A stretch of DNA of 64,000 nucleotides from Halococcoides cellulosivorans (GTDB lineage Archaea > Halobacteriota > Halobacteria > Halobacteriales > Haloarculaceae), in assembly GCF_003058365.1 (NCBI RefSeq), contig NZ_CP028858.1, forward strand, positions 1,116,001-1,180,000. Reading direction: 5' to 3'. Both the position numbers and the translations under genes were made by a program. This document shows, in pieces, positions 9,104-17,402 of the stretch. Below the pieces are notes generated by a model, which was not told where the DNA came from, did no database searches, and saw nothing but the letters and a program-made list of their open reading frames with translations. Numbering within the stretch: the stretch's first letter is position 1; each line of letters opens with the position of its first letter.

Positions 9104-10171
9104 TCAGTCGATCCGCCGGGCGATCGAGAGTGTTTCTTCCGAGTCGTGATACTGGTCGCGCAAGGCGAAGATCAGCGCGCCACCCCCGACGAGCAGCGCG
9201 ATCAGACCCACGAGTGGGCCGACGATCGGGATCAGACCGAGCGCGGCGACCCCGACCATCCCGGCGAGCAGGCCGAGCCAGCGGTCGGTGACGTCGAACC
9301 GCGCGAGTACCCACCGGCCGAGCGTGTACTTGCCGTAGACGAACGCGATCCACCCGCCCACGATCGCGACTGCGGGCGCGATCACGAGTGCGATCGGAAT
9401 CCCGACGACAGAGAGGATCAGGATTCCCGAGAAGACGGGCACGGCGAACAGGGCCGCCACCCCCGCCCCGGCGGCGTAGTGGGGGCGATCGATGCCGTGG
9501 TCGGTGACCCGTTCGGAGAATCGCGGCAGGACGATCAACAGGATCGCGCCGAGGAACAGATCGACGAGCAGGAAATAGCCCGGCGCGAGCAGGCCGAGCA
9601 GGCTGAACGCTCCCGCGCCCGCACCGTCGGACCGGAGGTCGGTGCTCGTGGCCGATCCCTCGGTGGCGGCGCCAGGATCTCCGACGACCGTCGCATCCTC
9701 GTCGTAGGTCAGATCACCGCCGATCGAGGCGTCCGGGCCGATCTGGAGGCGATCGACAGCGGCGGTGACCGACCCGGTCACCGACCCGTCGATCTGCAGG
9801 TAGCCCGCCTCGGTGTCGATGCTCCCGACCGATCCAGTCTCACGGATTCGTACCGATCCGGCCGACCCGGTGACCGCCCCGTCGACGGTCCCACCGATCG
9901 AGACGTCACCCGCGTTCGCCACGATGTCGCCGGTGACCTGCCCCGACTCGGTGACGACGATCGACCCGGCGAACGCCGTCAGGTCGCCCTCGACGGTCCC
10001 TTCCACGACGACCGTCCCGCCGTAGGCGACCAGACCGTCCGTGACCGTTTCGTCGGGCCCGACGACGACGGCCCCACCGGTTCGTTCCTCCGCGGCGGCG
10101 ATCCCCGGCACGACCGCGGCCCCGAGGACCACGAGTGCGAGAATCGCCAGCAGGCGTCCCGTCCGTGTCAT
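9104..10171 (-). CDS. Bactofilin/polymer-forming-like membrane protein
   Basis: 355 residues. A Sec-type signal peptide (~1-26, ending AAAEER) is followed by repeated short beta-helix turns (~35-170) in which Gly-x-V units recur (EGTVEGDLTAFAGSIVV, GGTVDGAVTGSAGSVRI), as in bactofilin/polymer-forming proteins. A C-terminal membrane domain with about four TM helices (~195-335) follows. The beta-helix is predicted outside the cell. It is a scaffold or cell-surface component by inference. A TATA box is placed 27 nt upstream. Confidence 0.75.
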   Translation of the reverse strand: MTRTGRLLAILALVVLGAAVVPGIAAAEERTGGAVVVGPDETVTDGLVAYGGTVVVEGTVEGDLTAFAGSIVVTESGQVTGDIVANAGDVSIGGTVDGAVTGSAGSVRIRETGSVGSIDTEAGYLQIDGSVTGSVTAAVDRLQIGPDASIGGDLTYDEDATVVGDPGAATEGSATSTDLRSDGAGAGAFSLLGLLAPGYFLLVDLFLGAILLIVLPRFSERVTDHGIDRPHYAAGAGVAALFAVPVFSGILILSVVGIPIALVIAPAVAIVGGWIAFVYGKYTLGRWVLARFDVTDRWLGLLAGMVGVAALGLIPIVGPLVGLIALLVGGGALIFALRDQYHDSEETLSIARRID

Positions 10172-10194
10172 GGGTGTGATGACTCGTGGCGCTT

Positions 10195-10201
10195 GTATAA
10201 C
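10195..10201 (-). promoter_or_regulatory. TATA box for the bactofilin-like gene
   Basis: Minus-strand GTTATAC centred 27 nt before the ATG at 10171. Confidence 0.55.
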
Positions 10202-10273
10202 AGTTTGGGTCGGAAGGTCCGCCGCAGAGCCGTTCTCGGGAGTTCCGCGAGACGCTCGTCCGCGTGATCACGC

Positions 10274-10474
10274 TCACCCGCCCTTGATCAACCGGACCAC
10301 GCGCACGTGGTCGGCGTCGATGGGGGCGTCCGCGGGTTGGGGGCGCCCGTCGACGAGGAGCGCGACCTGGTGGACGCTGACCGAGAGGTCCGCGACGAGG
10401 TCGCCGAACGTGGCGTCGTCGGGGACCGACCGCTCGTGGGTCGGCCCGCCCGCGACGTCGACGGTGACCTCCAT
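10274..10474 (-). CDS. samp2: Ubiquitin-like small archaeal modifier protein 2
   Basis: 66-residue beta-grasp protein ending in the diglycine RLIKGG, the same length and ending as haloarchaeal SAMP2. The core [18 protein letters not shown] and [10 protein letters not shown] match that family. SAMP2 is adenylated by the E1-like UbaA and serves both protein conjugation and tRNA 2-thiolation. The ATG at 10474 gives the canonical length; an in-frame GTG at 10498 would add eight residues. It is divergently placed next to rfcS. Identification is by memory of the family; no search was run. Confidence 0.88.
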   Translation of the reverse strand: MEVTVDVAGGPTHERSVPDDATFGDLVADLSVSVHQVALLVDGRPQPADAPIDADHVRVVRLIKGG

Positions 10475-10581
10475 ACCGGTCGTTCGTCCCGATCGCAATC
10501 AGTCTGTCGCGCTCGTGGCTCGCTCTCGCACTGTCGGACAGTCTCGGGGCCTTTTTGCCCGCGGCCCGTTTCCCTCTGTCC

Positions 10582-11550
10582 ATGAGCGAGGCCGAACGCG
10601 CGGGACGGGACGCCGTCTGGATCGAGAAGTACCGTCCCCAGCGCCTGGAGGACATCGCGGGCCACGAAGCCATCGTGAATCGCGTCCGCGAGTACGTCGC
10701 CAACGACGATCTGAGTCACATGCTGTTCGCGGGCCCGGCGGGGACCGGCAAGACGACCACCGCCATCGCCATCGCGCGCGAACTGTACGGCGACGACTGG
10801 GAGGAGTACTTCCTCGAACTCAACGCGAGCGACGAACGCGGCATCGACGTCGTGCGCGACCGGGTGAAGTCGTTCGCCCGGACCTCGTTCGGCGGGCACA
10901 ACTATCGACTTATCTTCCTCGACGAGGCCGACGCGCTCACGAGCGACGCCCAGGCGGCGCTGCGCCGGACGATGGAGCAGTTCTCTGACAACGTCCGGTT
11001 TATCCTCTCGTGTAACTATTCGAGTCAGATCATCGATCCGATCCAGTCCCGGTGTGCAGTGTTCCGGTTCGCACAGTTGGCCGACGACGCCCTCCGCGAG
11101 CAGATCTCACATATCGCCGCCGAAGAGTCGATCGAGGTGACCGAGGACGGCCTCGACGCACTCGTGTACGTCGCCGGTGGGGACATGCGCAAGGCGATCA
11201 ACGGCCTGCAGGCCGCCGCGGCGGCGGGCGTGACCGTCGACGAGGACGCCGTCTTCGAGATCACCGCGACCGCGCGCCCGGAGATCATCGAGGCGATGGT
11301 CGAGAACGCGCTCGACGGCGATTTCACCGCCGCCCGCGCCACCCTCGATCGCCTGCTCGTCGACGAGGGGATCGCCGGCGGTGACGTCCTCGACCAACTC
11401 CATCGGTCGGTCTGGCAGTTCGATCTCGACGACGAGGCGGCCGTCCACCTCCTCGACCGCATCGGTGAAGCCGACTACCGGATCACCGAGGGCGCGAGCG
11501 AGCGGATCCAACTCGAAGCGCTGCTCGCGGCGGTCGCACTCGATTACTGA
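10582..11550 (+). CDS. rfcS: Replication factor C small subunit
   Basis: 322-residue clamp-loader AAA+ ATPase that loads PCNA. It shows Walker [12 protein letters not shown] (~49), Walker B FLDEADAL (~110), sensor 1 region [10 protein letters not shown] (~143) and the SRC motif QSRCAVFRF (~155). It has full length without an intein, although haloarchaeal rfcS genes often carry inteins. The ATG at 10582 is preceded by a T-rich box (10549-10559). Confidence 0.95.
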   Translation: MSEAERAGRDAVWIEKYRPQRLEDIAGHEAIVNRVREYVANDDLSHMLFAGPAGTGKTTTAIAIARELYGDDWEEYFLELNASDERGIDVVRDRVKSFARTSFGGHNYRLIFLDEADALTSDAQAALRRTMEQFSDNVRFILSCNYSSQIIDPIQSRCAVFRFAQLADDALREQISHIAAEESIEVTEDGLDALVYVAGGDMRKAINGLQAAAAAGVTVDEDAVFEITATARPEIIEAMVENALDGDFTAARATLDRLLVDEGIAGGDVLDQLHRSVWQFDLDDEAAVHLLDRIGEADYRITEGASERIQLEALLAAVALDY

Positions 11551-11578
11551 GGCTGGTTTTCGAAGGTGACGCGCCGAC

Positions 11579-12298
11579 TCAGGGCCGGCGCGCGATCGTG
11601 AGATAGCCGGTGTGGCCAACCCCCGCGGTCGAGGGCCGAGTCCCCCGATCGCCCACGTCGAGTTCCCGCCGGATGGTCTCCCGGCAGGAGACGCGGTTCA
11701 GCCCCGCGTCACGGGCTGCCTCGACGACGTCGCTGGCGTGCTCGACGAACGGCGTGTACACCGCGAGAAACCCGCCGGGGACGAGCAACTCGGGCGCGCG
11801 TTCGATCATCGTCGGCGCGTCGCCCATGTCCAGGGTCATCAGATCGAACCCCTCGTCGTCCAGCACCTCGCGCACGTCACCCGCGACGACCGAGACGCGA
11901 TCCCCGACGTCCGCGAGTTCCATGTTGTCGGCGGCGACGCGGGCGAAGTCGGCGTCGCGCTCGAACGTGAGTACGTCCGCACCCGCTCGCCCGAGCGTCG
12001 CCGCGAGGATGCCCGTCCCCGTGCCGGCGTCGAGAACGCGATCACTGACGCTGACGCCCGTCTCACCGACGATCAGGCCGACGTCACGGGGCAACATTGG
12101 CGCACCCGTGCGCTCGAAGTGCTCCAGAAAATCGGGGCCGCGCAACTCGCGAGCGCGAAAGGCCGTGCCGAGATGGGTCTCGACGGTGTCGCCGGGCGAG
12201 AGGTCCGGTGGCACCTCCAGCACGCCCTGGTCGCACTCGAAGCGCTCGCCCGGTTCGAGGACGTACGACCGGTCGTCGTGGACGAAAACGAGCGCCAC
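11579..12298 (-). CDS. trmI: tRNA (adenine-N1)-methyltransferase TrmI-type
   Basis: 239-residue class I SAM methyltransferase with the TrmI N-terminal barrel (FVHDDRSYVLEPGERF) and SAM motif VLDAGTGTGILAATLG (~90). The acceptor motif LDMGDAP (~158) and GVGHTGYLTIARRP end match archaeal tRNA m1A57/58 methyltransferases. The GTG start overlaps the NAC stop by one base (12298), which implies an operon with NAC, PUA and NYN genes. Confidence 0.88.
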   Translation of the reverse strand: MALVFVHDDRSYVLEPGERFECDQGVLEVPPDLSPGDTVETHLGTAFRARELRGPDFLEHFERTGAPMLPRDVGLIVGETGVSVSDRVLDAGTGTGILAATLGRAGADVLTFERDADFARVAADNMELADVGDRVSVVAGDVREVLDDEGFDLMTLDMGDAPTMIERAPELLVPGGFLAVYTPFVEHASDVVEAARDAGLNRVSCRETIRRELDVGDRGTRPSTAGVGHTGYLTIARRP

Positions 12299-12666
12299 TA
12301 GTCCAGCCGTGCGACCGCGCCCGCGAGGTCGCCGTCTTCGGCTTCGAGTGCGTCACGAGCGTCGTCTTCACTGACGCCCGCGCGCTGGGCGACCAGCGCG
12401 ACGTCGTCGGGGTCGGGGCCGTCGTCGGCCTCGCTCCCCCCACTCTCGCCGCTCGACTCCTCGACGCTGGGCGACCCGACGATCTGATAGGTCTCCTGGC
12501 CCTGGGCGACCATCTTCTGGACCTCCGGCCCGTCGAAGACCAGGTCCTCGTCGTCGGTCCGAATGACGACTTCGGTCGCGTCGATGTCCTCCATGTCGAC
12601 GCCCATCTGTTCCATCATCTGCTGCAGTTTGCGCGGATCGAGATTTCCGCCGCCGCCTCCAAACAT
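12298..12666 (-). CDS. nac: Nascent polypeptide-associated complex protein
   Basis: 122 residues. A glycine-rich N-terminus and [14 protein letters not shown] are followed by the NAC barrel ([20 protein letters not shown]) and a C-terminal UBA domain ([19 protein letters not shown]). Archaeal NAC is a ribosome-exit-site homodimer. The ATG at 12666 gives the conserved MFGGGG start, with a TATA box 27 nt upstream. Confidence 0.93.
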   Translation of the reverse strand: MFGGGGGNLDPRKLQQMMEQMGVDMEDIDATEVVIRTDDEDLVFDGPEVQKMVAQGQETYQIVGSPSVEESSGESGGSEADDGPDPDDVALVAQRAGVSEDDARDALEAEDGDLAGAVARLD

Positions 12667-12688
12667 ACATCGCCCGACGGGCGGTGGA

Positions 12689-12697
12689 TTCAAAAGG
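12689..12697 (-). promoter_or_regulatory. TATA box for the NAC-trmI operon
   Basis: Minus-strand CCTTTTGAA centred 27 nt before the NAC ATG, suggesting that the NAC-trmI pair can be transcribed separately from the upstream PUA gene. Confidence 0.5.
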
Positions 12698-12758
12698 GCT
12701 GTCGTTCGCCGCGGCCGGTCGGCCGCCGAGGGGGAGTCGGCGCTGCGGGGTCGCCCGA

Positions 12759-13220
12759 TCACGCGACGCTCTCGCGAACGTCGACGGCGACGCCGGTCTC
12801 GAAGGCCGCACACTCCGACGCGGAGAGGGCGGCCTCCCCGACCGCGAGCAGGCCCTCGTCGGTGACGACGAGCACCTCGTCGCCGGGCCGGATCGCGGGG
12901 TCGACCTTGCGAACGAACTTCGCGAACGCGTTGCGGCCGTCCCGGACGTACGGATCGGACTCCGATCCGACGACGACCCGTGATCGGGGCGCATCCAGCG
13001 CCGCCTGGAGGCGGCGACCCCCCTCGATCCCGAGGGTGAACCGGCCGTCGGTCCCCAGCGAGACGATTCGGCCGTCGGGGCCGTGGACCTGGCGCGGCCG
13101 GCCCCCCGACGAGTAGTCGATCGACCGCTGTTCGTCGGCCGGAAACAGCGCGTCGCCCGCCCCCGTTCCGAACTGGTAGGTCGCGATCGCCCGAAGTTTC
13201 TCCGTCTCCGATTCCGTCAC
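12759..13220 (-). CDS. PUA domain protein
   Basis: 153 residues. The C-terminal half (~75-150) is a PUA fold: [37 protein letters not shown], and [16 protein letters not shown] domains bind structured RNA in tRNA/rRNA modification enzymes. The N-terminal half ([15 protein letters not shown]) is the archaeosine-TGT-associated type often seen in stand-alone archaeal PUA proteins. The GTG at 13220 is chosen; the only upstream in-frame start is TTG at 13247. It sits between NYN and NAC genes. Confidence 0.8.
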   Translation of the reverse strand: MTESETEKLRAIATYQFGTGAGDALFPADEQRSIDYSSGGRPRQVHGPDGRIVSLGTDGRFTLGIEGGRRLQAALDAPRSRVVVGSESDPYVRDGRNAFAKFVRKVDPAIRPGDEVLVVTDEGLLAVGEAALSASECAAFETGVAVDVRESVA

Positions 13221-13259
13221 GTCCTCCTCGCAGGTGCCGATCGGCAAAGCCCCGTCGGT

Positions 13260-13763
13260 TCACAGCAAGAAGCGGTCGGCCTCGTCGTCCAGATCGTAGT
13301 GTGTGTGGGCCGCCTCGACGAGTTGATCCGCCGTCGAGGCACCGAAACTCGCGACCTCGACGCGAACGCCCTCGTGGGTCAGATGCGAACAGAGCCGCGC
13401 GAAGTCGCCGTCACCGGTACAGAGGACGAGCGTGTCGACTTTCGAGGCCAGCGAGACCGCGTCGAGGCTCATCCCGACGTCCCAGTCGGCCTTTTTCGAC
13501 CCGTCACCGAACGTCCGAATTTCTTTCCGTCGTGTTTCGAAACCGATCTCTTCGAGCGCCTCGAAGAAGCTCTCCTCGTCGGGTGAGTTCGCCTCGATGA
13601 CGTACGCGATCGCTCGAATCAGATCGCGGTCGTCGACCGCAGATTCGAGCAACGCCGCGTAGTCGATCTTCCGGCTGTAGACACTCTGTGCGGTATGGTA
13701 GAGATTCTGTGCGTCTGCAAGAACGGCCACTCGTTGGCCCGTGTGAACGGTCGACTGTCGCAT
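13260..13763 (-). CDS. NYN domain (LabA/DUF88-type) putative ribonuclease
   Basis: 167-residue NYN/PIN-like protein. Acidic active-site clusters are visible: [11 protein letters not shown] (~12), [14 protein letters not shown] (~92) and [13 protein letters not shown] (~112), as expected for a metal-dependent nuclease. The context with a PUA protein, NAC and a tRNA methyltransferase suggests RNA processing. The ATG at 13763 is preferred to an extension reaching 13790. Confidence 0.85.
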   Translation of the reverse strand: MRQSTVHTGQRVAVLADAQNLYHTAQSVYSRKIDYAALLESAVDDRDLIRAIAYVIEANSPDEESFFEALEEIGFETRRKEIRTFGDGSKKADWDVGMSLDAVSLASKVDTLVLCTGDGDFARLCSHLTHEGVRVEVASFGASTADQLVEAAHTHYDLDDEADRFLL

Positions 13764-13813
13764 GAGTCGTCCTGCACAGCGGGCCGACAAAGCGTTTGTG
13801 GGACGGATTCGCC

Positions 13814-14854
13814 CTACTCCGCGCTGTCGTCGGTCGATTCGGATCCGTCATCCGACCGGTCGCCGTCCGACTGGCCACCGTCGAAGGCAGGCGGCTCCAC
13901 GGTCGACGCCCTGGCGTCCGCGCCAGTGAGGCGGTCGAGACGGGCCGCGAGGTCTTCGAACCGCCGCATGCGCTCGCGATGCAGGGTGACGATCACGTCC
14001 GAGAGCACCGCGAACATCAACAACTGGACGCCGAAGATGATGCCCATCGCCGCGAGCACGGCCATGATTTCGTGGGTGATCGACCGTGTGATCCACTCGA
14101 CGGCGACGTAGAGGCCGACGCCCGCGCCGGCAGTCGATGTCATCAGTCCGAGACTCCCGAAATAGAACAGGGGGTTGCTCGTCCGGGCCATCTGGTAGAG
14201 TGTCAGTCCGATAACTGCGCCGTCGCGGATCGGGCGGAGGTTGGTCTCGGCCTCGGTCGGTCGACACTCGTAGCGAATCGGGACGACGGCGGTCCGGAGG
14301 TCGTGTTTGATGCACTCGACGGCCATCTCGGTCTCGATGCCGAACCCGTCGGCCGACAGCGAGAGGCGTTCGATCGAGGCGCGCGTGAAGGCGCGATAGC
14401 CACTGAGGATGTCGCCCAGGTCTCGGCCGTGGATCGCACGGAAGGCGTGATTGATCAGCCAGTTCCCCGCGCGATTGAGCCGTGTCATCGCGCCGCGTTC
14501 CATGTCCGCGAACCGGTCACCGACGACGTGGTCCGCCCGCCCCTCGAACAGCGGTTCGACCATCGCGTCGGCGTCCTCCGGGCGGTAGGTCGCGTCGCCG
14601 TCGACCATCAGGATGTAGGGGGCCTCGATGTGGTCGATCGCCTCGCGGACGGCCTGGCCCTTGCCAGAACCCGACTGTTCGATCACGCGTGCGCCCGCGC
14701 TCTCGGCAATCGATTGCGTGCCGTCGGTCGATCCGCCGTCGATCACCAGGACGGTCTCGTAGCCCGCGTCCCGAAAGCCCGTGACGACCTGTTCGATCGC
14801 CCCGGACTCGTTGTACGTGGGGACCAACACGCACACGTCGCTCCGGTCCGGCAT
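13814..14854 (-). CDS. aglJ: Dolichyl-phosphate glycosyltransferase AglJ-like
   Basis: 346-residue GT2 family enzyme. The nucleotide-sugar pocket is VLVPTYNESGAIEQVV (~8), with VIDGGSTDGTQ (~37) and the DxD motif LMVDGDATYRPED (~83). Two C-terminal TM helices lie near 235-295, then an acidic Ser/Asp tail. In Haloferax AglJ adds the first hexose to dolichol phosphate for S-layer N-glycosylation, and this protein shares its SGSGKGQAVREA signature. The acidic tail of about 40 residues is longer than usual. Confidence 0.82.
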   Translation of the reverse strand: MPDRSDVCVLVPTYNESGAIEQVVTGFRDAGYETVLVIDGGSTDGTQSIAESAGARVIEQSGSGKGQAVREAIDHIEAPYILMVDGDATYRPEDADAMVEPLFEGRADHVVGDRFADMERGAMTRLNRAGNWLINHAFRAIHGRDLGDILSGYRAFTRASIERLSLSADGFGIETEMAVECIKHDLRTAVVPIRYECRPTEAETNLRPIRDGAVIGLTLYQMARTSNPLFYFGSLGLMTSTAGAGVGLYVAVEWITRSITHEIMAVLAAMGIIFGVQLLMFAVLSDVIVTLHRERMRRFEDLAARLDRLTGADARASTVEPPAFDGGQSDGDRSDDGSESTDDSAE

Positions 14855-14878
14855 TGCTCGACGTTCGACCGGCGATCC

Positions 14879-14886
14879 CTTAAAAG
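14879..14886 (-). promoter_or_regulatory. TATA box for aglJ
   Basis: CTTTTAAG inside a small palindrome (14877-14888, CCCTTAAAAGGG), centred about 28 nt before the ATG at 14854. Confidence 0.5.
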
Positions 14887-15025
14887 GGTGGTCTCGGTTC
14901 CAAACGATAGCCTTTCGGTCGACCGTCGCTCGATATTCTCCTATGCATCTTGGAATCATATATGGGCCCGATCGCGACGACCGGACACCGCCAGCGGAGC
15001 CGTTTCACGGGAGTCGGTGATCGCC

Positions 15026-15223
15026 GTGCCGAAGATCAGCGTCGAAGTCCCGGCGGAACTGTTGGCCGACCTCGATCGTCACGTCGGCTCCGAGGGGAAG
15101 TTCGTGAATCGCAGCGAGGCGATTCGGGCGTCGATCCGCAAGCACCTCGATCTGCTCGACGACATCGATGACCGACACGATCGCTTGTCCGACGCCGGGC
15201 ACCCGGAGGGCATCGATGAGTGA
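15026..15223 (+). CDS. Ribbon-helix-helix (CopG/NikR-type) regulator
   Basis: 65-residue DNA-binding protein with the RHH pattern: a beta strand (PKISVEVPAELLADLD), then two helices (GKFVNRSEAIRASIRKHL). It is probably a dimeric repressor. The GTG at 15026 places the strand at the N-terminus; GTG 15017 is possible. It overlaps the downstream transporter start by eight bases (ATGAGTGA at 15216-15223), so the two genes are coupled and the regulator may control that transporter. Confidence 0.85.
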   Translation: MPKISVEVPAELLADLDRHVGSEGKFVNRSEAIRASIRKHLDLLDDIDDRHDRLSDAGHPEGIDE

Positions 15224-15953
15224 GCGTGCCGGGGCGAGTACCGCGGCGTCCCCGACGATCGCCCAGGTCGTCCTCATCGCGGTGTTCGTCACCGCGCTCG
15301 TGACCGCCCAGCTCACCGCCGCGAAGGTGCTCGCGATCGAGTTGCCGGTCGCGATTCCGTTCGCTGGCGACGGCGCGGGCACGCTCTTTTTGCCCGGGGC
15401 GGCGCTGGCGTACGCGCTGACCTTCCTCGCCTCGGACTGCTATGCGGAACTGTACGGCCGGCGCGCCGCGCAGATCGTCGTCAACGTCGCGTTCGCGATG
15501 AACTTCGTCGTCGTCGCGCTCGTGCTCTCGACGATCGCACTGCCCGCGAGTGCGAACTCACCGGTCGATCCCGCGACCTTCGAGGCCGCGCTGGGCCCGT
15601 CGTTCGCGATCGTGATCGCGAGCATGGCGGCGTATCTCGTCAGCCAGAACTGGGACGTGTGGGTCTTTCACGCGATTCGTGATCGCACGGACGGCGCGCA
15701 GCTGTGGGTTCGCAATCTCGCCTCGACGGCGTCGAGTCAGGCCATCGATTCGGTGATCTTCGTCGTGCTCGGCTTCGTCGTCGTGCCCGCACTGCTCGGC
15801 GGACGGGTGATGGGACTGGAGGCCGCGGCGGCGCTCGTCGTCGGGCAGTACATTCTGAAACTCGCGATCGCCGTCCTCGACACGCCGGTCGTCTACGCGG
15901 TCGTGGCACTGGTCAGATCGCAGAGCCCCCGACCCACTCCTGCGCCCGAGTGA
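15216..15953 (+). CDS. Queuosine-precursor-type transporter (YhhQ/DUF165)
   Basis: 245-residue membrane protein with about six TM helices and YhhQ signatures: VLIAVFVTALVTAQLTAAK (~18), ALTFLASDCYAELYGRRAA (~67), SQNWDVWVFHAIRDRT (~145) and NLASTASSQAIDSVIF (~165). In archaea this family likely imports 7-deazaguanine precursors for archaeosine in tRNA. The start overlaps the RHH regulator stop. Confidence 0.85.
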   Translation: MSERAGASTAASPTIAQVVLIAVFVTALVTAQLTAAKVLAIELPVAIPFAGDGAGTLFLPGAALAYALTFLASDCYAELYGRRAAQIVVNVAFAMNFVVVALVLSTIALPASANSPVDPATFEAALGPSFAIVIASMAAYLVSQNWDVWVFHAIRDRTDGAQLWVRNLASTASSQAIDSVIFVVLGFVVVPALLGGRVMGLEAAAALVVGQYILKLAIAVLDTPVVYAVVALVRSQSPRPTPAPE

Positions 15954-16045
15954 CCTGACTGTCGAGCCCTCTCGATTGAATCGCCGGACGACAGTCGGAT
16001 CGACCAAACCTTGAAACCCCGCGTGGTCGAAAACCGCCGGACAGC

Positions 16046-16747
16046 ATGCCGACCGAGTCCGAGCCGTTTGCGTCCCGCCACGCAACGTCGCGTCCTGACG
16101 GCTATCCGCCGGACTGGTAGGCTCGACGACAACGCGTCATCGAGCGCGATCAGTTCACCTGCCAGTCGTGTGGCCTGAAGAGCACGCGCATCGAACGGGT
16201 CCCGTTCGATATCGACCACATCGTTCCCAAATCCGAGGGTGGCACGCACGCCCTGGAGAACCTCCAGACGCTGTGTCCGGTCTGTCACGCCGAGAAACAC
16301 CCCGACGTCGACCGACTCCAGCGTCGCGCCCGCCAGTTTCGCCAGCGCAACCGCCCATCGACGCTGTTTCGGGCGATCGCCGTCCTGACGGTGCTCCCAG
16401 CACTGCTTGGCCTCCACCGGCCCGCTGGCACGCTGGATCGGTACGGGCGACGGATCGCGGTCGACCGCGTCGAGCACGCGGTCGGGAGCGCCGAGGGATC
16501 GGATGTCACCGTCGAAGTGATGCCGACGGAGCTCTGGACGGCGGACGACGCGAGTGTCCAGCAACTGGGGCGGCTCCGCGATCTGAACGGAACCGGTTCG
16601 ACCGTCCGATTCGTTGCGTGGGCTGGCAACGATCTGCCCCGGATGGAGCGCGACCACCAGTATCGCCTCTTCGGAGCGCGGGTGGACACCTACGAGGGTC
16701 ACGACCAGCTCGTTCTGGACTCGCTGACCGATATCGAACAGCTCTGA
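16046..16747 (+). pseudogene. HNH nuclease with C-terminal OB-like domain, broken by one TAG
   Basis: A continuous frame of 233 codons from ATG 16046 is interrupted only by TAG at 16118-16120 (codon 25). After the TAG the frame encodes an HNH/zinc domain with FTCQSCG, the DIDHIVPKSEGG core, and LCPVCHAEKHP. A hydrophobic patch (~118-128) follows, then an OB-like tail (VRFVAWAGNDLPRM). No ATG or GTG occurs in frame between the TAG and codon ~116, so the HNH domain cannot be made by internal initiation. TAG ends several intact genes here, so readthrough is unlikely. Probably a recent nonsense mutation, or a sequencing error. Confidence 0.75.
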
Positions 16748-16781
16748 GCGGGCTGCGATCGAAGCGCTGTCACCGAACGAA

Positions 16782-16790
16782 GGCTTACCC
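16782..16790 (+). promoter_or_regulatory. Possible promoter element of the broken DUF2237 gene
   Basis: GGCTTACCC centred 27 nt before the GTG at 16813; it matches leaderless spacing and supports that GTG as the ancestral start. Confidence 0.35.
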
Positions 16791-16812
16791 CGATCGGAGC
16801 GCAATCCTGCCT

Positions 16813-17194
16813 GTGTCCCGGAGCGGTCCCGACGCGGTTCAACGTCGACGGTGACCCACTGCAGCCGTGTAGCACGACCCTTTCGACGGGCTATCAACGC
16901 GACGGCCACTGTACGGTCGTCCCCGGCGATCACGGTGCGCATCACCTCTGTGCCGAACTCAGCCAGGAGTTTCTTGAGTTCTCTTGCGAACAGGGCAACG
17001 ATCTGGTCACGCCACGCCCGGAGCTCGATTTCCCGGGACTGAACCCTGGCGATCGGTGGTGTCTCTGTGTCGCGAGCTGGATCGAGGCTCACGAGGCCGG
17101 TGTCGCGCCGCCGGTGGTGCTCGACGCGACCAACGAGACAGTCTCCGACGCGATCGATCGCGAGACGCTCGACGTCCACGCTGTCGGGGATTGA
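16813..17194 (+). pseudogene. DUF2237 family gene with N-terminal frameshift
   Basis: From about 16841 to the TGA at 17192-17194 the frame encodes a near-complete DUF2237 protein: GDPLQPCSTTLSTGYQRDG, HHLCAELSQEFLEFS, and the hallmark PGLNPGDRWCLCVASWIEA. This frame has no ATG or GTG start. The only sensible start, GTG 16813 behind a promoter-like element, is in another frame and stops at 16852-16854 (TGA). One missing base near 16835-16842 would restore a single reading frame. An intact paralogue lies at 24793-25182. The family function is unknown; its conserved cysteines suggest metal or redox binding. Confidence 0.72.
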
Positions 17195-17370
17195 TCGCGC
17201 TCTGCAAACCGTTCATCCAGAAACAGCGTGATCTTTCGGTCGATTGTGGGCCAAAACGGAGTTCACGTCGTCGCGTCCGCTGGTATCGTGCTGCCCGGAG
17301 TGCGATCTGAGTGGTGAATCCTCCGACATATTTGCACATCATTCATTTAGAATAGCAGTCTCGATCGGGA

Positions 17371-17379
17371 TATATATAT
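17371..17379 (+). promoter_or_regulatory. Strong TATA box for the 17403 gene
   Basis: TATATATAT centred 28 nt before the ATG at 17403; the best TATA match in the window. Confidence 0.65.
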
Positions 17380-17402
17380 GATCAGTTTGATGGCGAAAAT
17401 GT

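Noticed and set aside
10582-11550. Intein in rfcS
   Set aside because: Frame is uninterrupted and of normal length; no intein block A/B or HN-Cys/Ser junctions.
16118-16120. In-frame TAG as a pyrrolysine codon
   Set aside because: TAG ends several intact genes here (e.g. 8164-8166, 9062-9064, 46913-46915), and no pyl genes are visible. A nonsense change is simpler.
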